This document shows, one piece after another, positions 52,916 through 62,342 of a stretch of DNA of 64,000 nt (position 1 is the stretch's first letter; each line of letters begins with the position of its first letter). The notes beneath the pieces are model-generated. The model did not search any database. It saw only the letters and a program-made list of their open reading frames with translations, and had not been told where the DNA came from. This DNA comes from Streptomyces griseoluteus. GTDB lineage: Bacteria > Actinomycetota > Actinomycetes > Streptomycetales > Streptomycetaceae. The translations under genes and the position numbers were made by a program. The DNA is taken from assembly GCF_004784465.1 (NCBI RefSeq), contig NZ_SRRU01000001.1, positions 186,001 through 250,000 on the forward strand, in the 5' to 3' direction.

Positions 52916-54529
52916 ATGACGGACTCGCAGGCCCCGGAAGTCACCGGCACCAATCCGATCGCCCCGGCCCCCGAGGGCGTGCGCACCGCCGCCGACGTGG
53001 TCACCCCCGAGCTGCTGGCCCAGCTCACCAAGGGCGTCACCGGCTCGGGCCGGACCAGCAACCACACCCCGCTCACCGGGGCCAAGCTCGCCGACCTGCC
53101 CGAGTCCACCCCGGACGACGTCGCCGCCGCCTTCGAGGCCGCCCGCGCCGCCCAGCGGGTGTGGGAGCGGACCCCGGTGCGTGAACGGGCCGCGGTGCTG
53201 CTGCGCTTCCACGACCTGGTGCTGGAGCGGCAGTCCGAGGTGCTCGACCTCATCCAGCTGGAGACCGGCAAGGCGCGGCTGCATGCCCACGAGGAGGTGC
53301 AGGCCGTCGTCGTCGCCGCCCGGCACTACGGCCGCCGCGCCCCCGCCTACCTGCGGCCCAAGCGGCACACCGGCGCCATGCCGACCCTGACGAAGGTGAC
53401 CGAACTGCGGCACCCGCGCGGGGTCGTGGGCCAGATCGCCCCCTGGAACTACCCCCTCGAACTCTCCGTCGGCGACGCCCTGCCCGCCTTCGTCACCGGC
53501 AACGCGGTCGTGATGAAGCCGGACACCGAGACCTGCCTGACCGCCCTGTGGGCGCGTGACCTGCTGATCGAGGCCGGACTGCCCGCAGGGGTCTTCCAGG
53601 TGGTCCTCGGCGAGGGCCCGGTGGTCGGCCCGGAGATCGTCCGGCACGCCGACTACGTCTCCTTCACCGGCTCCACCCGCACCGGCCGTGAGGTCGCCCA
53701 GGGCGCCGCCGCCCGCCTGATCGGCGTCTCCCTCGAACTCGGCGGCAAGAACGCCATGCTGGTCCTGGAGGACGCCGACATCGAGAAGGCCGCCGCCGGT
53801 GCCGTCCGCGCCTGCTTCTCCTCGGCCGGCCAGCTCTGCATCTCCATCGAGCGGCTGTACGTCCACGAGTCGGTCGCCGACGCCTTCCTGGAGCGCTTCG
53901 CCGCCCGTACCAAGGCCATGCGGCTGGGTACCGCCCTCGCCTACGGCGCCGACATGGGCTCGCTGGCCGGGGAACGCCAGCTCAAGGCCGTCGAGGCGCA
54001 TGTGACCGAGGCCGTCGCCAAGGGCGCCAAGGTGCTCGCGGGCGGGGTGGCCCGGCCCGACATCGGCCCGTACTTCTTCGAACCGACCATCCTCGACGGC
54101 GTCGACGACACCATGTCCGTCTGCGCCGAGGAGACCTTCGGCCCCGTCGTCTCCGTCTACCGCTTCGGCTCCGACGACGAGGCCGTGGAGCGCGCCAACG
54201 CCACGCCGTACGGCCTCAACGCCTCGGTGTGGACGACCAGTTCGAAGCGCGGCACGGAGATCGCCGCCCGGCTGCGCACCGGCACGGTCAACGTCAACGA
54301 GGGGTACGCCCCCGCGTACGGCAGCGCCCAGTCCCCGATGGGCGGCATGAAGGACTCCGGCCTCGGCCGCCGCCACGGCTCCGAGGGCATCCTCAAGTAC
54401 ACCGAGGCCCAGACCGTCGCCCGCCAGCGGCTGCTGCCCATGGCGCCCTCGCTCGGCATGGACGACGCCGCGTACGCGGCCTTCATGAGCCGCAGCCTGA
54501 AGGTGATGAAGGCGTTCCGCTTCCGCTGA
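52916..54529 (+). CDS. gabD2: Succinate-semialdehyde dehydrogenase (NADP-type aldehyde dehydrogenase)
   Basis: Oxidises succinic semialdehyde to succinate (GABA or related catabolism); assignment within the ALDH superfamily is by overall resemblance to actinobacterial GabD2. The 537-aa protein has GQIAPWNYPLELSVGDALPA, FTGSTRTGREVAQGAA, ELGGKNAMLVLEDAD with the catalytic Glu, and SSAGQLCISIERLYV with the catalytic Cys. EETFGPVVSVYRF and SPMGGMKDSGLGRRHG complete the family pattern. It is preceded by a perfect palindrome that may regulate it and followed after 57 bp by the GMC oxidoreductase gene. Confidence 0.88.
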   Translation: MTDSQAPEVTGTNPIAPAPEGVRTAADVVTPELLAQLTKGVTGSGRTSNHTPLTGAKLADLPESTPDDVAAAFEAARAAQRVWERTPVRERAAVLLRFHDLVLERQSEVLDLIQLETGKARLHAHEEVQAVVVAARHYGRRAPAYLRPKRHTGAMPTLTKVTELRHPRGVVGQIAPWNYPLELSVGDALPAFVTGNAVVMKPDTETCLTALWARDLLIEAGLPAGVFQVVLGEGPVVGPEIVRHADYVSFTGSTRTGREVAQGAAARLIGVSLELGGKNAMLVLEDADIEKAAAGAVRACFSSAGQLCISIERLYVHESVADAFLERFAARTKAMRLGTALAYGADMGSLAGERQLKAVEAHVTEAVAKGAKVLAGGVARPDIGPYFFEPTILDGVDDTMSVCAEETFGPVVSVYRFGSDDEAVERANATPYGLNASVWTTSSKRGTEIAARLRTGTVNVNEGYAPAYGSAQSPMGGMKDSGLGRRHGSEGILKYTEAQTVARQRLLPMAPSLGMDDAAYAAFMSRSLKVMKAFRFR

Positions 54530-54586
54530 CGCCCTCCCGCCGACCCGATCCGCCCGTTCCACCACCGTTCTCGACGAGGAGAGCAC

Positions 54587-56407
54587 GTGCCGCAGGAGAA
54601 GACTGTCCAGACCCGGAACGAGGAGGGGCGCGACGACGGTTACGACTACGACGTGCTCGTGGTCGGCTCCGGCTTCGGCGGCTCGGTGACCGCCCTGCGC
54701 CTGACCGAGAAGGGCTACCGCGTCGGCGTCCTGGAGGCGGGGCGCCGCTTCACCCCGGCCACCCTGCCCCGTAACTCCTGGGACCTGCGCAACTACCTCT
54801 GGGCCCCGAGGCTCGGCCTGTACGGCATCCAGCGCATCCATCTGCTGGGCAACGTCATGGTGCTGGCCGGCGCGGGCGTCGGCGGCGGCTCCCTCAACTA
54901 CGCCAACACCCTTTACGTGCCGCCGAAACCGTTCTTCGAGGACGCCCAGTGGCGGCACATCACCGACTGGCAGGACGAGCTGTCGCCGTACTACGACCAG
55001 GCCAAGCGGATGCTCGGGGTCCGGCTCAACCCGACGACCACCCCCTCCGACACGCATCTGAAGGCGGCGGCGCAGCGGATGGGCGTCGGCGACACCTTCC
55101 ACATGGCGCCGGTCGGCGTGTTCTTCGGGGACGGCGAGGACGCCGACGGCACGGCCAAGGCGCGGCCCGGCGAGCAGGTCGCCGACCCGTACTTCGGCGG
55201 CGCCGGGCCCGCGCGACGGGCGTGCACCGAGTGCGGCGAGTGCATGACCGGGTGCCGGCACGGCGCGAAGAACACCCTCAACGAGAACTACCTGTACCTC
55301 GCGGAGAAGGCGGGCGCGGTGGTGCACCCGCTGACCACCGTCGTCTCCGTCACGGACGACTCGCGCGGCGGCTACGCGGTCGCCACTCTTCCGACCGACC
55401 GCAAACGCACCGGTCAGGGACGGCTGTTCACCGCCCGCCGGGTCGTCCTCGCGGCCGGCACCTACGGCACCCAGACCCTGCTGCACCGCATGAAGGCCAG
55501 CCACCTGCTGCCCCACCTCAGCGCCCGGCTCGGTGACCTCACCCGCACCAACTCCGAAGCCCTGGTCGGCGCCCAGACCGACGACCGGCGCTACCGCAAG
55601 GCGCACGGCGCGGACAAGGTGGACTTCACGCGCGGGGTGGCCATCACGTCCTCCGTCCACCCGGACGCCCACACCCACATCGAGCCGGTCCGCTACGGCA
55701 GGGGTTCCAACTCGATGGGCGGCCTGACCATCCTCCAGGTGCCCTATGCCGAGGGCTCCTCCCGCGTCCTCGGCTGGCTCGCGCACGCGGTCCGGCATCC
55801 GGTGCAGTTCGCCCGCTCGTTCTCCAACCGGCGCTGGTCGGAGCGGACCATCATCGGCCTGGTGATGCAGTCGCTGGACAACTCCCTGACGACGTATCTG
55901 AAGCCCGGCGGCGTCGGCAAGGGCCTGCTGACCGCCCGGCAGGGCCACGGGGCGCCCAACCCGACCCAGATCAAGGCCGCCACCGAGGCCGCCTCCGCGC
56001 TCGCCGCCGAGATCAACGGCTTCGCGGGCAGCAACGTCGGCGAGCTGATGGGCACCCCGCTGACCGCGCACTTCCTCGGCGGCTGTCCGATCGGCGACTC
56101 CGCGGAGACCGGCGTGATCGACCCGTACCACCGGCTGTACGGGCACCCCGGCATCTCGGTGGTGGACGGGGCGGCGGTCTCCGCGAACCTGGGCGTGAAC
56201 CCGTCGCTGACGATCACCGCGCAGGCCGAGCGGGCCATGGCGTACTGGCCGAACAAGGGCGAGGAGGACCCGCGGCCGGCGCCGGGTGCGGCGTACCAGC
56301 GGCTTGCGGCGGTGACGCCGCGTACTCCGGCGGTGCCGGCGGATGCCTTCGGCGCGCTGCGGCTGCCGCTGCTGGCGGTGCCCGAGGTGCCGCGCAAGAA
56401 GGGGTGA
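54587..56407 (+). CDS. GMC-family oxidoreductase (ChoD-like)
   Basis: FAD-dependent oxidoreductase resembling mycobacterial ChoD (annotated cholesterol oxidase), which also lies near guaB3 and guaA. The 606-aa protein has the FAD motif DVLVVGSGFGGSVTALRLTE, GAGVGGGSLNYANTLY, VVLAAGTYGTQTLLHRMKAS and the C-terminal SVVDGAAVSANLGVNPSLTI. A cysteine cluster ACTECGECMTGCRHGAKN (C-x2-C-x2-C-x3-C) looks like an iron-sulfur binding loop. GTG 54587 has GACGAGGAGAG upstream. Steroid oxidase activity is not proven by sequence. The gene is probably co-transcribed with gabD2 and ends at a terminator. Confidence 0.88.
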   Translation: MPQEKTVQTRNEEGRDDGYDYDVLVVGSGFGGSVTALRLTEKGYRVGVLEAGRRFTPATLPRNSWDLRNYLWAPRLGLYGIQRIHLLGNVMVLAGAGVGGGSLNYANTLYVPPKPFFEDAQWRHITDWQDELSPYYDQAKRMLGVRLNPTTTPSDTHLKAAAQRMGVGDTFHMAPVGVFFGDGEDADGTAKARPGEQVADPYFGGAGPARRACTECGECMTGCRHGAKNTLNENYLYLAEKAGAVVHPLTTVVSVTDDSRGGYAVATLPTDRKRTGQGRLFTARRVVLAAGTYGTQTLLHRMKASHLLPHLSARLGDLTRTNSEALVGAQTDDRRYRKAHGADKVDFTRGVAITSSVHPDAHTHIEPVRYGRGSNSMGGLTILQVPYAEGSSRVLGWLAHAVRHPVQFARSFSNRRWSERTIIGLVMQSLDNSLTTYLKPGGVGKGLLTARQGHGAPNPTQIKAATEAASALAAEINGFAGSNVGELMGTPLTAHFLGGCPIGDSAETGVIDPYHRLYGHPGISVVDGAAVSANLGVNPSLTITAQAERAMAYWPNKGEEDPRPAPGAAYQRLAAVTPRTPAVPADAFGALRLPLLAVPEVPRKKG

Positions 56408-56428
56408 GCGGGCGGCCCGGAACGAGAC

Positions 56429-56462
56429 AGGGACCTGCGTCCCCCTCCGAACGCAGGTCCCT
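56429..56462 (+). terminator. Terminator of gabD2-GMC oxidoreductase
   Basis: A perfect 12-bp stem AGGGACCTGCGT/ACGCAGGTCCCT with a 10-nt loop begins 22 bp after the stop codon. Confidence 0.8.
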
Positions 56463-57082
56463 CGATTCTCACCGTTTTCTTGATCCCGGTGCCTGGTTCG
56501 ATGCGTGAGGACGGCCGGGGGTTGTACCGGTGGCCCGGATTTGGGTGTGGCGTCGATCACATAACGGTGCGGGCGTGAGGATGCGGGCAGGACGAAGGGC
56601 CCCGCGGGGCTCGGCCGCGGGGCCCTTGTCGTCGGCACCGGCGTCGGGGAGGTGCCGGTGCCGGGGAAGCGGCGCCGGGGGGTCGCGCCGCCCGCCTCGA
56701 CGGTCCGCACCGCCGGCGGTGGTGGTGCGGGGAGGGTGCCGGGGATGCGCGGGGACAGGGGGAGGGTGCGCTGCGTGCCGCACGCCCTGAGGCGTCCGCG
56801 GCCGCCCGGTCCGGCACGGATCATGTGTGCAGTTGTCCGCCGGACGGCCCCGGGCGTCCCCGGAGCCGGCCGTTCTCTTGGGTGACCGGGCTGCTGTCCC
56901 CTGCCGTCCGGTCACTGTTCCGGGACGAGGTCCCACGGTGTACGGCACGACCCGTACCCCTCATCGCCCCGGTGAGCCACGCGTGGTTCTTTCGGGCCCG
57001 CCCCTGGCTGGCACGGACATGGGGCTCAACGAAGCGGTGCCCGAGCCGGTCACGCGCCGTACGGGTGAGAGCGGCCCCGAAC
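56463..57082 (+). other. Gene-free 620-bp region with a strong hairpin
   Basis: No frame on either strand has both a ribosome binding site and a recognisable protein. A perfect 13-bp hairpin AAGGGCCCCGCGG/CCGCGGGGCCCTT lies at 56595-56627, followed by TTGTCGTC on the plus strand. It could terminate the reverse-strand chorismate mutase transcript, or a small plus-strand RNA starting after the previous terminator. CATAAC at about 56561-56566 is a possible -10 for the latter. Confidence 0.4.
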
Positions 57083-57352
57083 TCAGATGCGACCCCGGCA
57101 CAGCTCCAGCAGGGTCATGGCGAGCGCGGTGCCGGGCTTGCCGAGGGCGTCCCGGTAGCGGCCGAGGATCTCCATCTCGCGGGACAGGCTCACCCGGCGG
57201 CCCCCGGACGTGATCCGGGTCTGCTGGACGACGGCGGAGACGGCCATCCGCTCCTGGACGAGGCCGATGATCCGGTCGTCGAGGGCGTCGATCCGCTCAC
57301 GGGCGTCGTCGATGGTTCGCTCGGGCTCGGTGTGCGGGGTGGCGGTGGTCAT
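57083..57352 (-). CDS. Chorismate mutase (AroQ type)
   Basis: Converts chorismate to prephenate for Phe and Tyr synthesis. The 89-aa protein is a typical three-helix AroQ monomer: TIDDARERIDALDDRIIGLV with the catalytic Arg, ERMAVSAVVQQTRIT, and RVSLSREMEILGRYRDALG. ATG 57352 has AGGAG 6 nt upstream. The frame stays open upstream for about 45 codons through a very strong leader hairpin, so an extended or leader-coupled start cannot be excluded. It is divergent from guaA. Confidence 0.9.
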   Translation of the reverse strand: MTTATPHTEPERTIDDARERIDALDDRIIGLVQERMAVSAVVQQTRITSGGRRVSLSREMEILGRYRDALGKPGTALAMTLLELCRGRI

Positions 57353-57404
57353 GCGGGGCTCCTGGTGGCTGGTGGCCGCCCCGGACCGGCAGGACCCGGA
57401 AAGA

Positions 57405-57445
57405 CGACAGGCGCTCCGGGCCTTGTCGGCCCGGAGCGCCTGTCG
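57405..57445 (-). promoter_or_regulatory. Leader hairpin (possible attenuator) of the chorismate mutase gene
   Basis: A perfect 18-bp stem (57405-57422 with 57428-57445) with a 5-nt loop lies 53 bp upstream of the chorismate mutase start. On the minus strand it is followed by TCTTTCC. Its position in the leader of an aromatic amino acid gene suggests attenuation. The reading frame through it lacks an obvious run of Trp, Phe or Tyr codons. Alternatively it terminates a transcript coming from the guaA promoter side. Confidence 0.5.
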
Positions 57446-57670
57446 GAAGTCGCTTGTTATGTGCTCAAGCAGAACGACCATGGCAGCCGGCGGGCCCGGT
57501 GCCATAGGTAAAGAGGAACGTCGTCTGGGTGAACACGGGGTCAGTATGCCACGACCGCCGGTCACCCCGGACCGCTTGTGGACATCTCCCCCGGCGTCCG
57601 GGAGGGGGTCGGCGCCCACCCCGTTAGAATCGGTCATACAGACCCCCGCCCCACCGCCGGAAGGCACCCC

Positions 57671-59251
57671 GTGTCATCAGCGACCCAGTCTGCCGACGCC
57701 CCCGACACCGTTCTGGTCGTCGACTTCGGCGCGCAGTACGCCCAGCTCATCGCCCGTCGCGTCCGCGAGGCGCGGGTCTACAGCGAGATCGTGCCCAGCA
57801 GCATGCCGGTCGCCGAGATGCTCGCCAAGAACCCCGCGGCGATCATCCTCTCCGGAGGCCCCTCCTCGGTCTACGAGGAGAACGCCCCGCAGCTCGACGG
57901 CGACCTCTTCGAGGCCGGCGTCCCCGTCTTCGGCATGTGCTACGGCTTCCAGCTCATGGCGCAGACCCTCGGCGGCACCGTCGACAACAGCGGCGCCCGC
58001 GAGTACGGCCGCACCGGCCTGCACGTCTCGATGTCCGGCTCGACCCTGTTCGAGGGCACCCCGGACGAGCAGCCCGTGTGGATGTCCCACGGCGACGCCT
58101 GCTCCGCCGCCCCCGAGGGCTTCACCGTCACCGCCTCCACCGACGTGGTGCCGGTCGCCGCCTTCGAGAACGACGAGAAGAAGCTCTACGGCGTCCAGTA
58201 CCACCCCGAGGTCATGCACTCCACGCACGGCCAGCAGGTGCTGGAGCACTTCCTGTACCGGGGCGCGGGCCTGACCCCGTCCTGGACCACGGGCAACGTC
58301 ATCGAGGAGCAGGTCGCCGCGATCCGCGAGCAGGTCGGCGACAAGCGCGCCATCTGCGGCCTGTCCGGCGGCGTGGACTCCGCCGTCGCCGCCGCCCTGG
58401 TGCAGAAGGCCATCGGCTCCCAGCTCACCTGCGTCTACGTCGACCACGGCCTGATGCGCAAGGGTGAGACCGAGCAGGTCGAGAAGGACTTCGTCGCGGC
58501 CACCGGCGTCCAGCTCAAGGTGGTCGACGCCGAGGAGCGCTTCCTCAAGGCGCTCGCCGGGGTCTCCGACCCCGAGGAGAAGCGGAAGATCATCGGGCGC
58601 GAGTTCATCCGCGTCTTCGAGCAGGCCCAGGCCGAGATCATCGCGGACGAGGGCCCTGCCGTGGAGTTCCTGGTCCAGGGCACCCTGTACCCGGACGTGG
58701 TCGAGTCCGGCGGCGGCACCGGCACCGCCAACATCAAGTCGCACCACAACGTCGGCGGCCTCCCCGAGGACCTCGAGTTCCAGCTCATCGAGCCGCTGCG
58801 CAAGCTGTTCAAGGACGAGGTCCGCATGGTGGGCCAGGAACTCGGCCTGCCCGAGGAGATCGTCCAGCGCCAGCCCTTCCCCGGCCCCGGCCTCGGCATC
58901 CGCATCGTCGGTGACGTCACCAAGGAGCGCCTGGACCTGCTGCGCGACGCCGACGCCATCGCCCGCGAGGAGCTGACCGCCGCCGGCCTGGACCGCGAGA
59001 TCTGGCAGTGCCCGGTCGTGCTGCTCGCCGACGTCCGCTCGGTCGGCGTCCAGGGCGACGGCCGCACCTACGGCCACCCCATCGTGCTGCGCCCGGTCTC
59101 CTCCGAGGACGCCATGACCGCCGACTGGTCCCGGCTGCCCTACGACGTGCTGGCGAAGATCTCCACCCGGATCACCAACGAGGTCCGCGACGTCAACCGC
59201 GTCGTCGTCGACGTCACCTCCAAGCCGCCGGGCACCATCGAGTGGGAGTGA
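57671..59251 (+). CDS. guaA: GMP synthase (glutamine-hydrolysing)
   Basis: Aminates XMP to GMP with glutamine and ATP, the last step of GMP synthesis. The 526-aa protein has the class I glutamine amidotransferase domain ([16 protein letters not shown], Cys in [12 protein letters not shown], His in [12 protein letters not shown]), and the ATP-pyrophosphatase loop [16 protein letters not shown]. The dimerization domain follows ([28 protein letters not shown] at the end). GTG 57671 has GGAAGG 6 nt upstream. TAGAAT (57624-57629) is a good -10 with a 35-nt leader. guaB2 and guaB3 are 20 kb upstream. Confidence 0.97.
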   Translation: MSSATQSADAPDTVLVVDFGAQYAQLIARRVREARVYSEIVPSSMPVAEMLAKNPAAIILSGGPSSVYEENAPQLDGDLFEAGVPVFGMCYGFQLMAQTLGGTVDNSGAREYGRTGLHVSMSGSTLFEGTPDEQPVWMSHGDACSAAPEGFTVTASTDVVPVAAFENDEKKLYGVQYHPEVMHSTHGQQVLEHFLYRGAGLTPSWTTGNVIEEQVAAIREQVGDKRAICGLSGGVDSAVAAALVQKAIGSQLTCVYVDHGLMRKGETEQVEKDFVAATGVQLKVVDAEERFLKALAGVSDPEEKRKIIGREFIRVFEQAQAEIIADEGPAVEFLVQGTLYPDVVESGGGTGTANIKSHHNVGGLPEDLEFQLIEPLRKLFKDEVRMVGQELGLPEEIVQRQPFPGPGLGIRIVGDVTKERLDLLRDADAIAREELTAAGLDREIWQCPVVLLADVRSVGVQGDGRTYGHPIVLRPVSSEDAMTADWSRLPYDVLAKISTRITNEVRDVNRVVVDVTSKPPGTIEWE

Positions 59252-59283
59252 CCCGGGTGCCGGCCGGCTGACCGGCACCGCCC

Positions 59284-59318
59284 GAGGTGGAACGGCTCCG
59301 GCCGTTCCACCTCTTTTT
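59284..59318 (+). terminator. Terminator of guaA
   Basis: A perfect 13-bp stem GAGGTGGAACGGC/GCCGTTCCACCTC, a 4-nt loop and a TTTTT tract directly after it, 32 bp downstream of the guaA stop: the clearest intrinsic terminator in the window. Confidence 0.93.
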
Positions 59319-59395
59319 CGTCACTCGGCCTCTTTTGGTACCCGCCACCCGACGGTAACTTCCGGTCCGTAAAGCACCCCAGCGCTGGAGGACTC

Positions 59396-60190
59396 ATGCA
59401 CCGGCCCACCCCTCCCTCGCCGCTGCCCACCGACAAGCTGCGGTTCGCCATGCCGCCCATGCACGAGTCGGTCGACGAGGAACGCCGCCACCGCAAGGAA
59501 CGCCTCGCGGGCGCCCTGCGCCTCTTCGGGCGCGCCGGGTTCGAGGACGGTGTATCGGGCCACATCACCGCCCGCGACCCGGAGTTCAGCGACTGCTTCT
59601 GGGTCAACCCCTTCGGGATGCCCTTCAAGCACGTCACCGTGAGCGACCTGGTCCTGGCCAACCAGGACGGCCAGGTCGTCGAGGGCGGCTACCACGTCAA
59701 CCAGGCCGCCTTCACCGTCCACGCCGCGGTCCACGCGGCCCGCCCGGACGTCGTCGCCGTCGCCCACTGCCACTCCGTGCACGGCCGCGCCCTCGCCTCC
59801 CTCGGCGAGGTCCCCGACCCCATCACCCAGGAGAGCTGCGCCTTCTACGAGGACACCGCGCTCTACGACGACTACACCGGAGTGACCGTCGACGCCGAGG
59901 AGGGCCGCCGCATCGCCTCGGTGCTCGGCTCCAACAAGGCCCTGGTGCTGCGCAACCATGGCCTGCTCACCGTCGGCGACTCGGTCGACGCGGCCGCCTG
60001 GTGGTTCATGTCCATGGAACGCTCCTGCCAGGTCCAGCTCACCGCCGAGGCCGCCGGACGCCCCGTCCTCATCGAGCACCGGCAGGCGGTCGCCACCCGC
60101 GAGCAGCTCGGCGGCGACCTCGTGGCCTGGATCAACTACCAGCCCCTCTGGCAGGACATCAGCCGCAGCGAACCCGACCTGCTGAGCTGA
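59396..60190 (+). CDS. Class II aldolase/adducin family protein
   Basis: Metal-dependent aldolase or epimerase family member of 264 aa; the substrate is unknown. The family pattern is GHITARDPEFSDCFWVNPFG, VAVAHCHSVHGRALASLG with the Zn-binding HxH, then the third ligand in LRNHGLLTVGDSVDAAAWWF. The N-terminal basic segment (DEERRHRKERLAGALRLFGR) is typical of fucA/araD-like proteins from actinobacteria. ATG 59396 has GGAGGA 5 nt upstream, and the gene follows the guaA terminator, so it has its own promoter. The next 194 bp up to 60385 show no gene. Confidence 0.88.
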   Translation: MHRPTPPSPLPTDKLRFAMPPMHESVDEERRHRKERLAGALRLFGRAGFEDGVSGHITARDPEFSDCFWVNPFGMPFKHVTVSDLVLANQDGQVVEGGYHVNQAAFTVHAAVHAARPDVVAVAHCHSVHGRALASLGEVPDPITQESCAFYEDTALYDDYTGVTVDAEEGRRIASVLGSNKALVLRNHGLLTVGDSVDAAAWWFMSMERSCQVQLTAEAAGRPVLIEHRQAVATREQLGGDLVAWINYQPLWQDISRSEPDLLS

Positions 60191-60384
60191 GCGTCCCGCA
60201 CGGGCGTGCGAGTGGGTCAGCAGGATGGGCGGTCCTTTCCGCCCGGCGTGGACCGGCGAACCCCCAGTGCCCGGCGTAGGGCACAATTCGCCTTGTTCAC
60301 AGGGGAGTTGCTCGGCCACCGCACGCACTGTGCGTGACGGCCGTATTCCGGGATCTCGGGTAGCGGGGAAGGCGGGCGTCGGTC

Positions 60385-61656
60385 GTGGCGGTGCAGGAGG
60401 CGAGGCAGGGCGCGGGGGCCCACGGAGGCGGCTGTGCGTGCGGGGACTGCCCGCACGGGGCGCGCGAGGGCCACCGGCGGGCGCTGGCCGCCTTCCGGCA
60501 GGGCCGCGACGAGTTCGCCGCCGGACGCGGGCTGCCCCCGGCCGTGGCGCACTCCGCCTCGGCGTCCCGCCAGTGGATCTCCGCCGAACTGGCCCAGCGC
60601 GCAGAGGCGGTCGCCGAACGCGGCCGCGCCGAGGGCGACGCCTGGCTCGCCGGCCTCTGGACCCGCACCGCCTTCCTGGCCTGGGGCGCCGTGGTGATCC
60701 TGCTGCTCGCCCAGGCCCTCACCGCGATCGGCGCGGGCTGGAGCAGCGCCCGCACCGCGGGACTGCTCGCCGCGGTGGCCGTCGCGGGCGCGCTGACCCT
60801 CGCCGGCTTCTTCCACCGGGCGCGCGGCGGGGCGCTGGCCCCGATGATCGGCGAGGACAACCGGATGTCCACCTCCCGGACGGTCGCCGCCTGCTGGGTG
60901 CTGTTCGTCGCCTACGCCGTCCTGCTGCTCGCGGGCCGCCTCGCCGCGGCCTCCGACCCCGCCGAACGCGACTCCCTCCTCGCCGGCCTCGACCTCGCGC
61001 GCGGCGCCGGTGTGGTGACCGTCCTCGCCGTGGTGTGCGGCATCGCCGTCCTGGTACGCCGGGTGGTCGGCCTGCGTGTCCTCGGCCAGCGGCTCCAGAA
61101 GGTCCCGGCGCACCGGCCGCGCGCCGCCGACCTGCTCACCGACGACGCGGGCCGGGGTGCCTTCGCCGACATCCAGTACGTCGTCATCAGCGCCGTCGCA
61201 CTGGTCTTCGCCGCCGTCCGCCTCGGCCGCCGCCCCGATCAGCTTCCCGACCTGCCCTGGGGGCTGGCCGTGCTGGTGCTCATCTCGGCGGCCACCTACC
61301 TGGCGGGCAAGTACGCCGAGGGCGGCCGTCCGGTGGTGCTCTCCGTGGTCCGCGCCCGCGAGCCCGGCGACCTGGACGGCCCGATCCGCACCGGGGACGA
61401 CATCGAGATCCGCGGCACCGGCTTCGTCCCGCCCGGCGCCCAGGGCGCCGACCGGCTCGCCCGCATGGTCGTCCGTATCGGCGCGGTCGACGTCCATGTG
61501 CCCCTGATCCCGGTCCCCGGCGGCTTCCGCAACCCCACCGACAGCGTCCTCACCGTCCCGGTCCCGGTCGAGGTGGAGCCCGGCGCGGTGGAGGTGCAGG
61601 TGGTGACGGCGGCGGGGCTGGCCACCAACCGGTACTCCATCGAGGTGACGGACTGA
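60385..61656 (+). CDS. Multi-pass membrane protein of unknown function
   Basis: Unrecognised 423-aa protein. A Cys-containing N-terminus (GGGCACGDCPHGA) and amphipathic region (residues 1-95) precede about six transmembrane segments. These include TAFLAWGAVVILLLAQALTA, AGLLAAVAVAGALTLAGFF, TVAACWVLFVAYAVLLLAGR, VTVLAVVCGIAVLV and VVISAVALVFAAVRL. A C-terminal beta-rich domain of about 115 residues (VVLSVVRAREPGD, IEIRGTGFVPPGA, VEVQVVTAAGLATNRYSIEV) looks like an IPT/TIG-type immunoglobulin fold and would be exposed. GTG 60385 has a GGGGAAGG at 12 nt; GTG 60391 is also possible. Confidence 0.72.
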   Translation: MAVQEARQGAGAHGGGCACGDCPHGAREGHRRALAAFRQGRDEFAAGRGLPPAVAHSASASRQWISAELAQRAEAVAERGRAEGDAWLAGLWTRTAFLAWGAVVILLLAQALTAIGAGWSSARTAGLLAAVAVAGALTLAGFFHRARGGALAPMIGEDNRMSTSRTVAACWVLFVAYAVLLLAGRLAAASDPAERDSLLAGLDLARGAGVVTVLAVVCGIAVLVRRVVGLRVLGQRLQKVPAHRPRAADLLTDDAGRGAFADIQYVVISAVALVFAAVRLGRRPDQLPDLPWGLAVLVLISAATYLAGKYAEGGRPVVLSVVRAREPGDLDGPIRTGDDIEIRGTGFVPPGAQGADRLARMVVRIGAVDVHVPLIPVPGGFRNPTDSVLTVPVPVEVEPGAVEVQVVTAAGLATNRYSIEVTD

Positions 61657-61774
61657 CCCCGTACGCTGCACCGATATCCGGAAAATCCTCCAGGGAGGAT
61701 TGAACCGGCTCCTTTCTTCATACGTATCGTCGGGTGAGGGGTCCGGGACGGCGGGCGAGAGGCGGCTAGCACTG

Positions 61775-62305
61775 ATGACTCACGGTATGCGGACGGACAC
61801 GCACACCTCCCATCTCGAAGGGGACCGTGACTGGCGGGCGACCGCCACCCGTTACGCGCTCCTCCCACTCCGGATCTTCCTGGGCGTCACCTTCGTCTAC
61901 GCCGGTCTGGACAAGATCACCGACAGCGCCTTCATGAAGGCCAGTGGTGCCGGTTCGCTCGGCGACACGATGCGCGCGGTCCGGGACTCCTCCGCCATCC
62001 CGGCCCTCGTCGACCTGGCCCTCAAGAGCCCTGTCGGCTTCGGCTACGCCATCGCCTTCGGTGAGCTGGCCGTCGGCATCGGCATCCTGATCGGGCTCCT
62101 CGGCCGGCTGGCCGCCCTCGGCGGCGCGCTGATCTCGCTGAGCCTGTGGCTGACGGTGAGCTGGGCCACCACCCCGTACTACTACGGCAACGACCTCGCC
62201 TATCTGATGGCGTGGCTGCCTCTCGTCCTCGCGGGCACCCCCTATCTCTCCGTCGACGCCTCTCTGCGGGACCGGCGCCTACGCCGGTCGGGCGGATACC
62301 GCTAG
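61775..62305 (+). CDS. DoxX family membrane protein
   Basis: The 176-aa protein has four hydrophobic segments and the DoxX signature: LLPLRIFLGVTFVYAGLDKI at the first helix, GFGYAIAFGELAVGIGILIG, LAALGGALISLSLWLTVSW, and LAYLMAWLPLVLAG. DoxX relatives participate in quinone or sulfur-linked redox and stress systems; the role here is unknown. ATG 61775 is chosen from the ribosome-free leader context; ATG 61787 is an alternative. A basic end (DRRLRRSGGYR) faces the cytoplasm. Confidence 0.85.
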   Translation: MTHGMRTDTHTSHLEGDRDWRATATRYALLPLRIFLGVTFVYAGLDKITDSAFMKASGAGSLGDTMRAVRDSSAIPALVDLALKSPVGFGYAIAFGELAVGIGILIGLLGRLAALGGALISLSLWLTVSWATTPYYYGNDLAYLMAWLPLVLAGTPYLSVDASLRDRRLRRSGGYR

Positions 62306-62342
62306 AACGGCTTGGCCACCCGCCCGCGTCCCGGGCGGGGGC

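Noticed and set aside
52688..56824. 1378-codon antisense open frame over gabD2 and the GMC gene
   Set aside because: Shadow of two well-recognised plus-strand genes; the translation is low-complexity and spans several unrelated genes.
56469..56948. Minus-strand frames of up to 159 codons downstream of chorismate mutase
   Set aside because: Pro/Arg-rich low-complexity translation and passing through a perfect terminator-like hairpin; no ribosome binding site.
57353..57495. Upstream in-frame extension of chorismate mutase as a leader peptide gene
   Set aside because: No Shine-Dalgarno, no run of aromatic codons; the hairpin was kept as a feature but the peptide was not.
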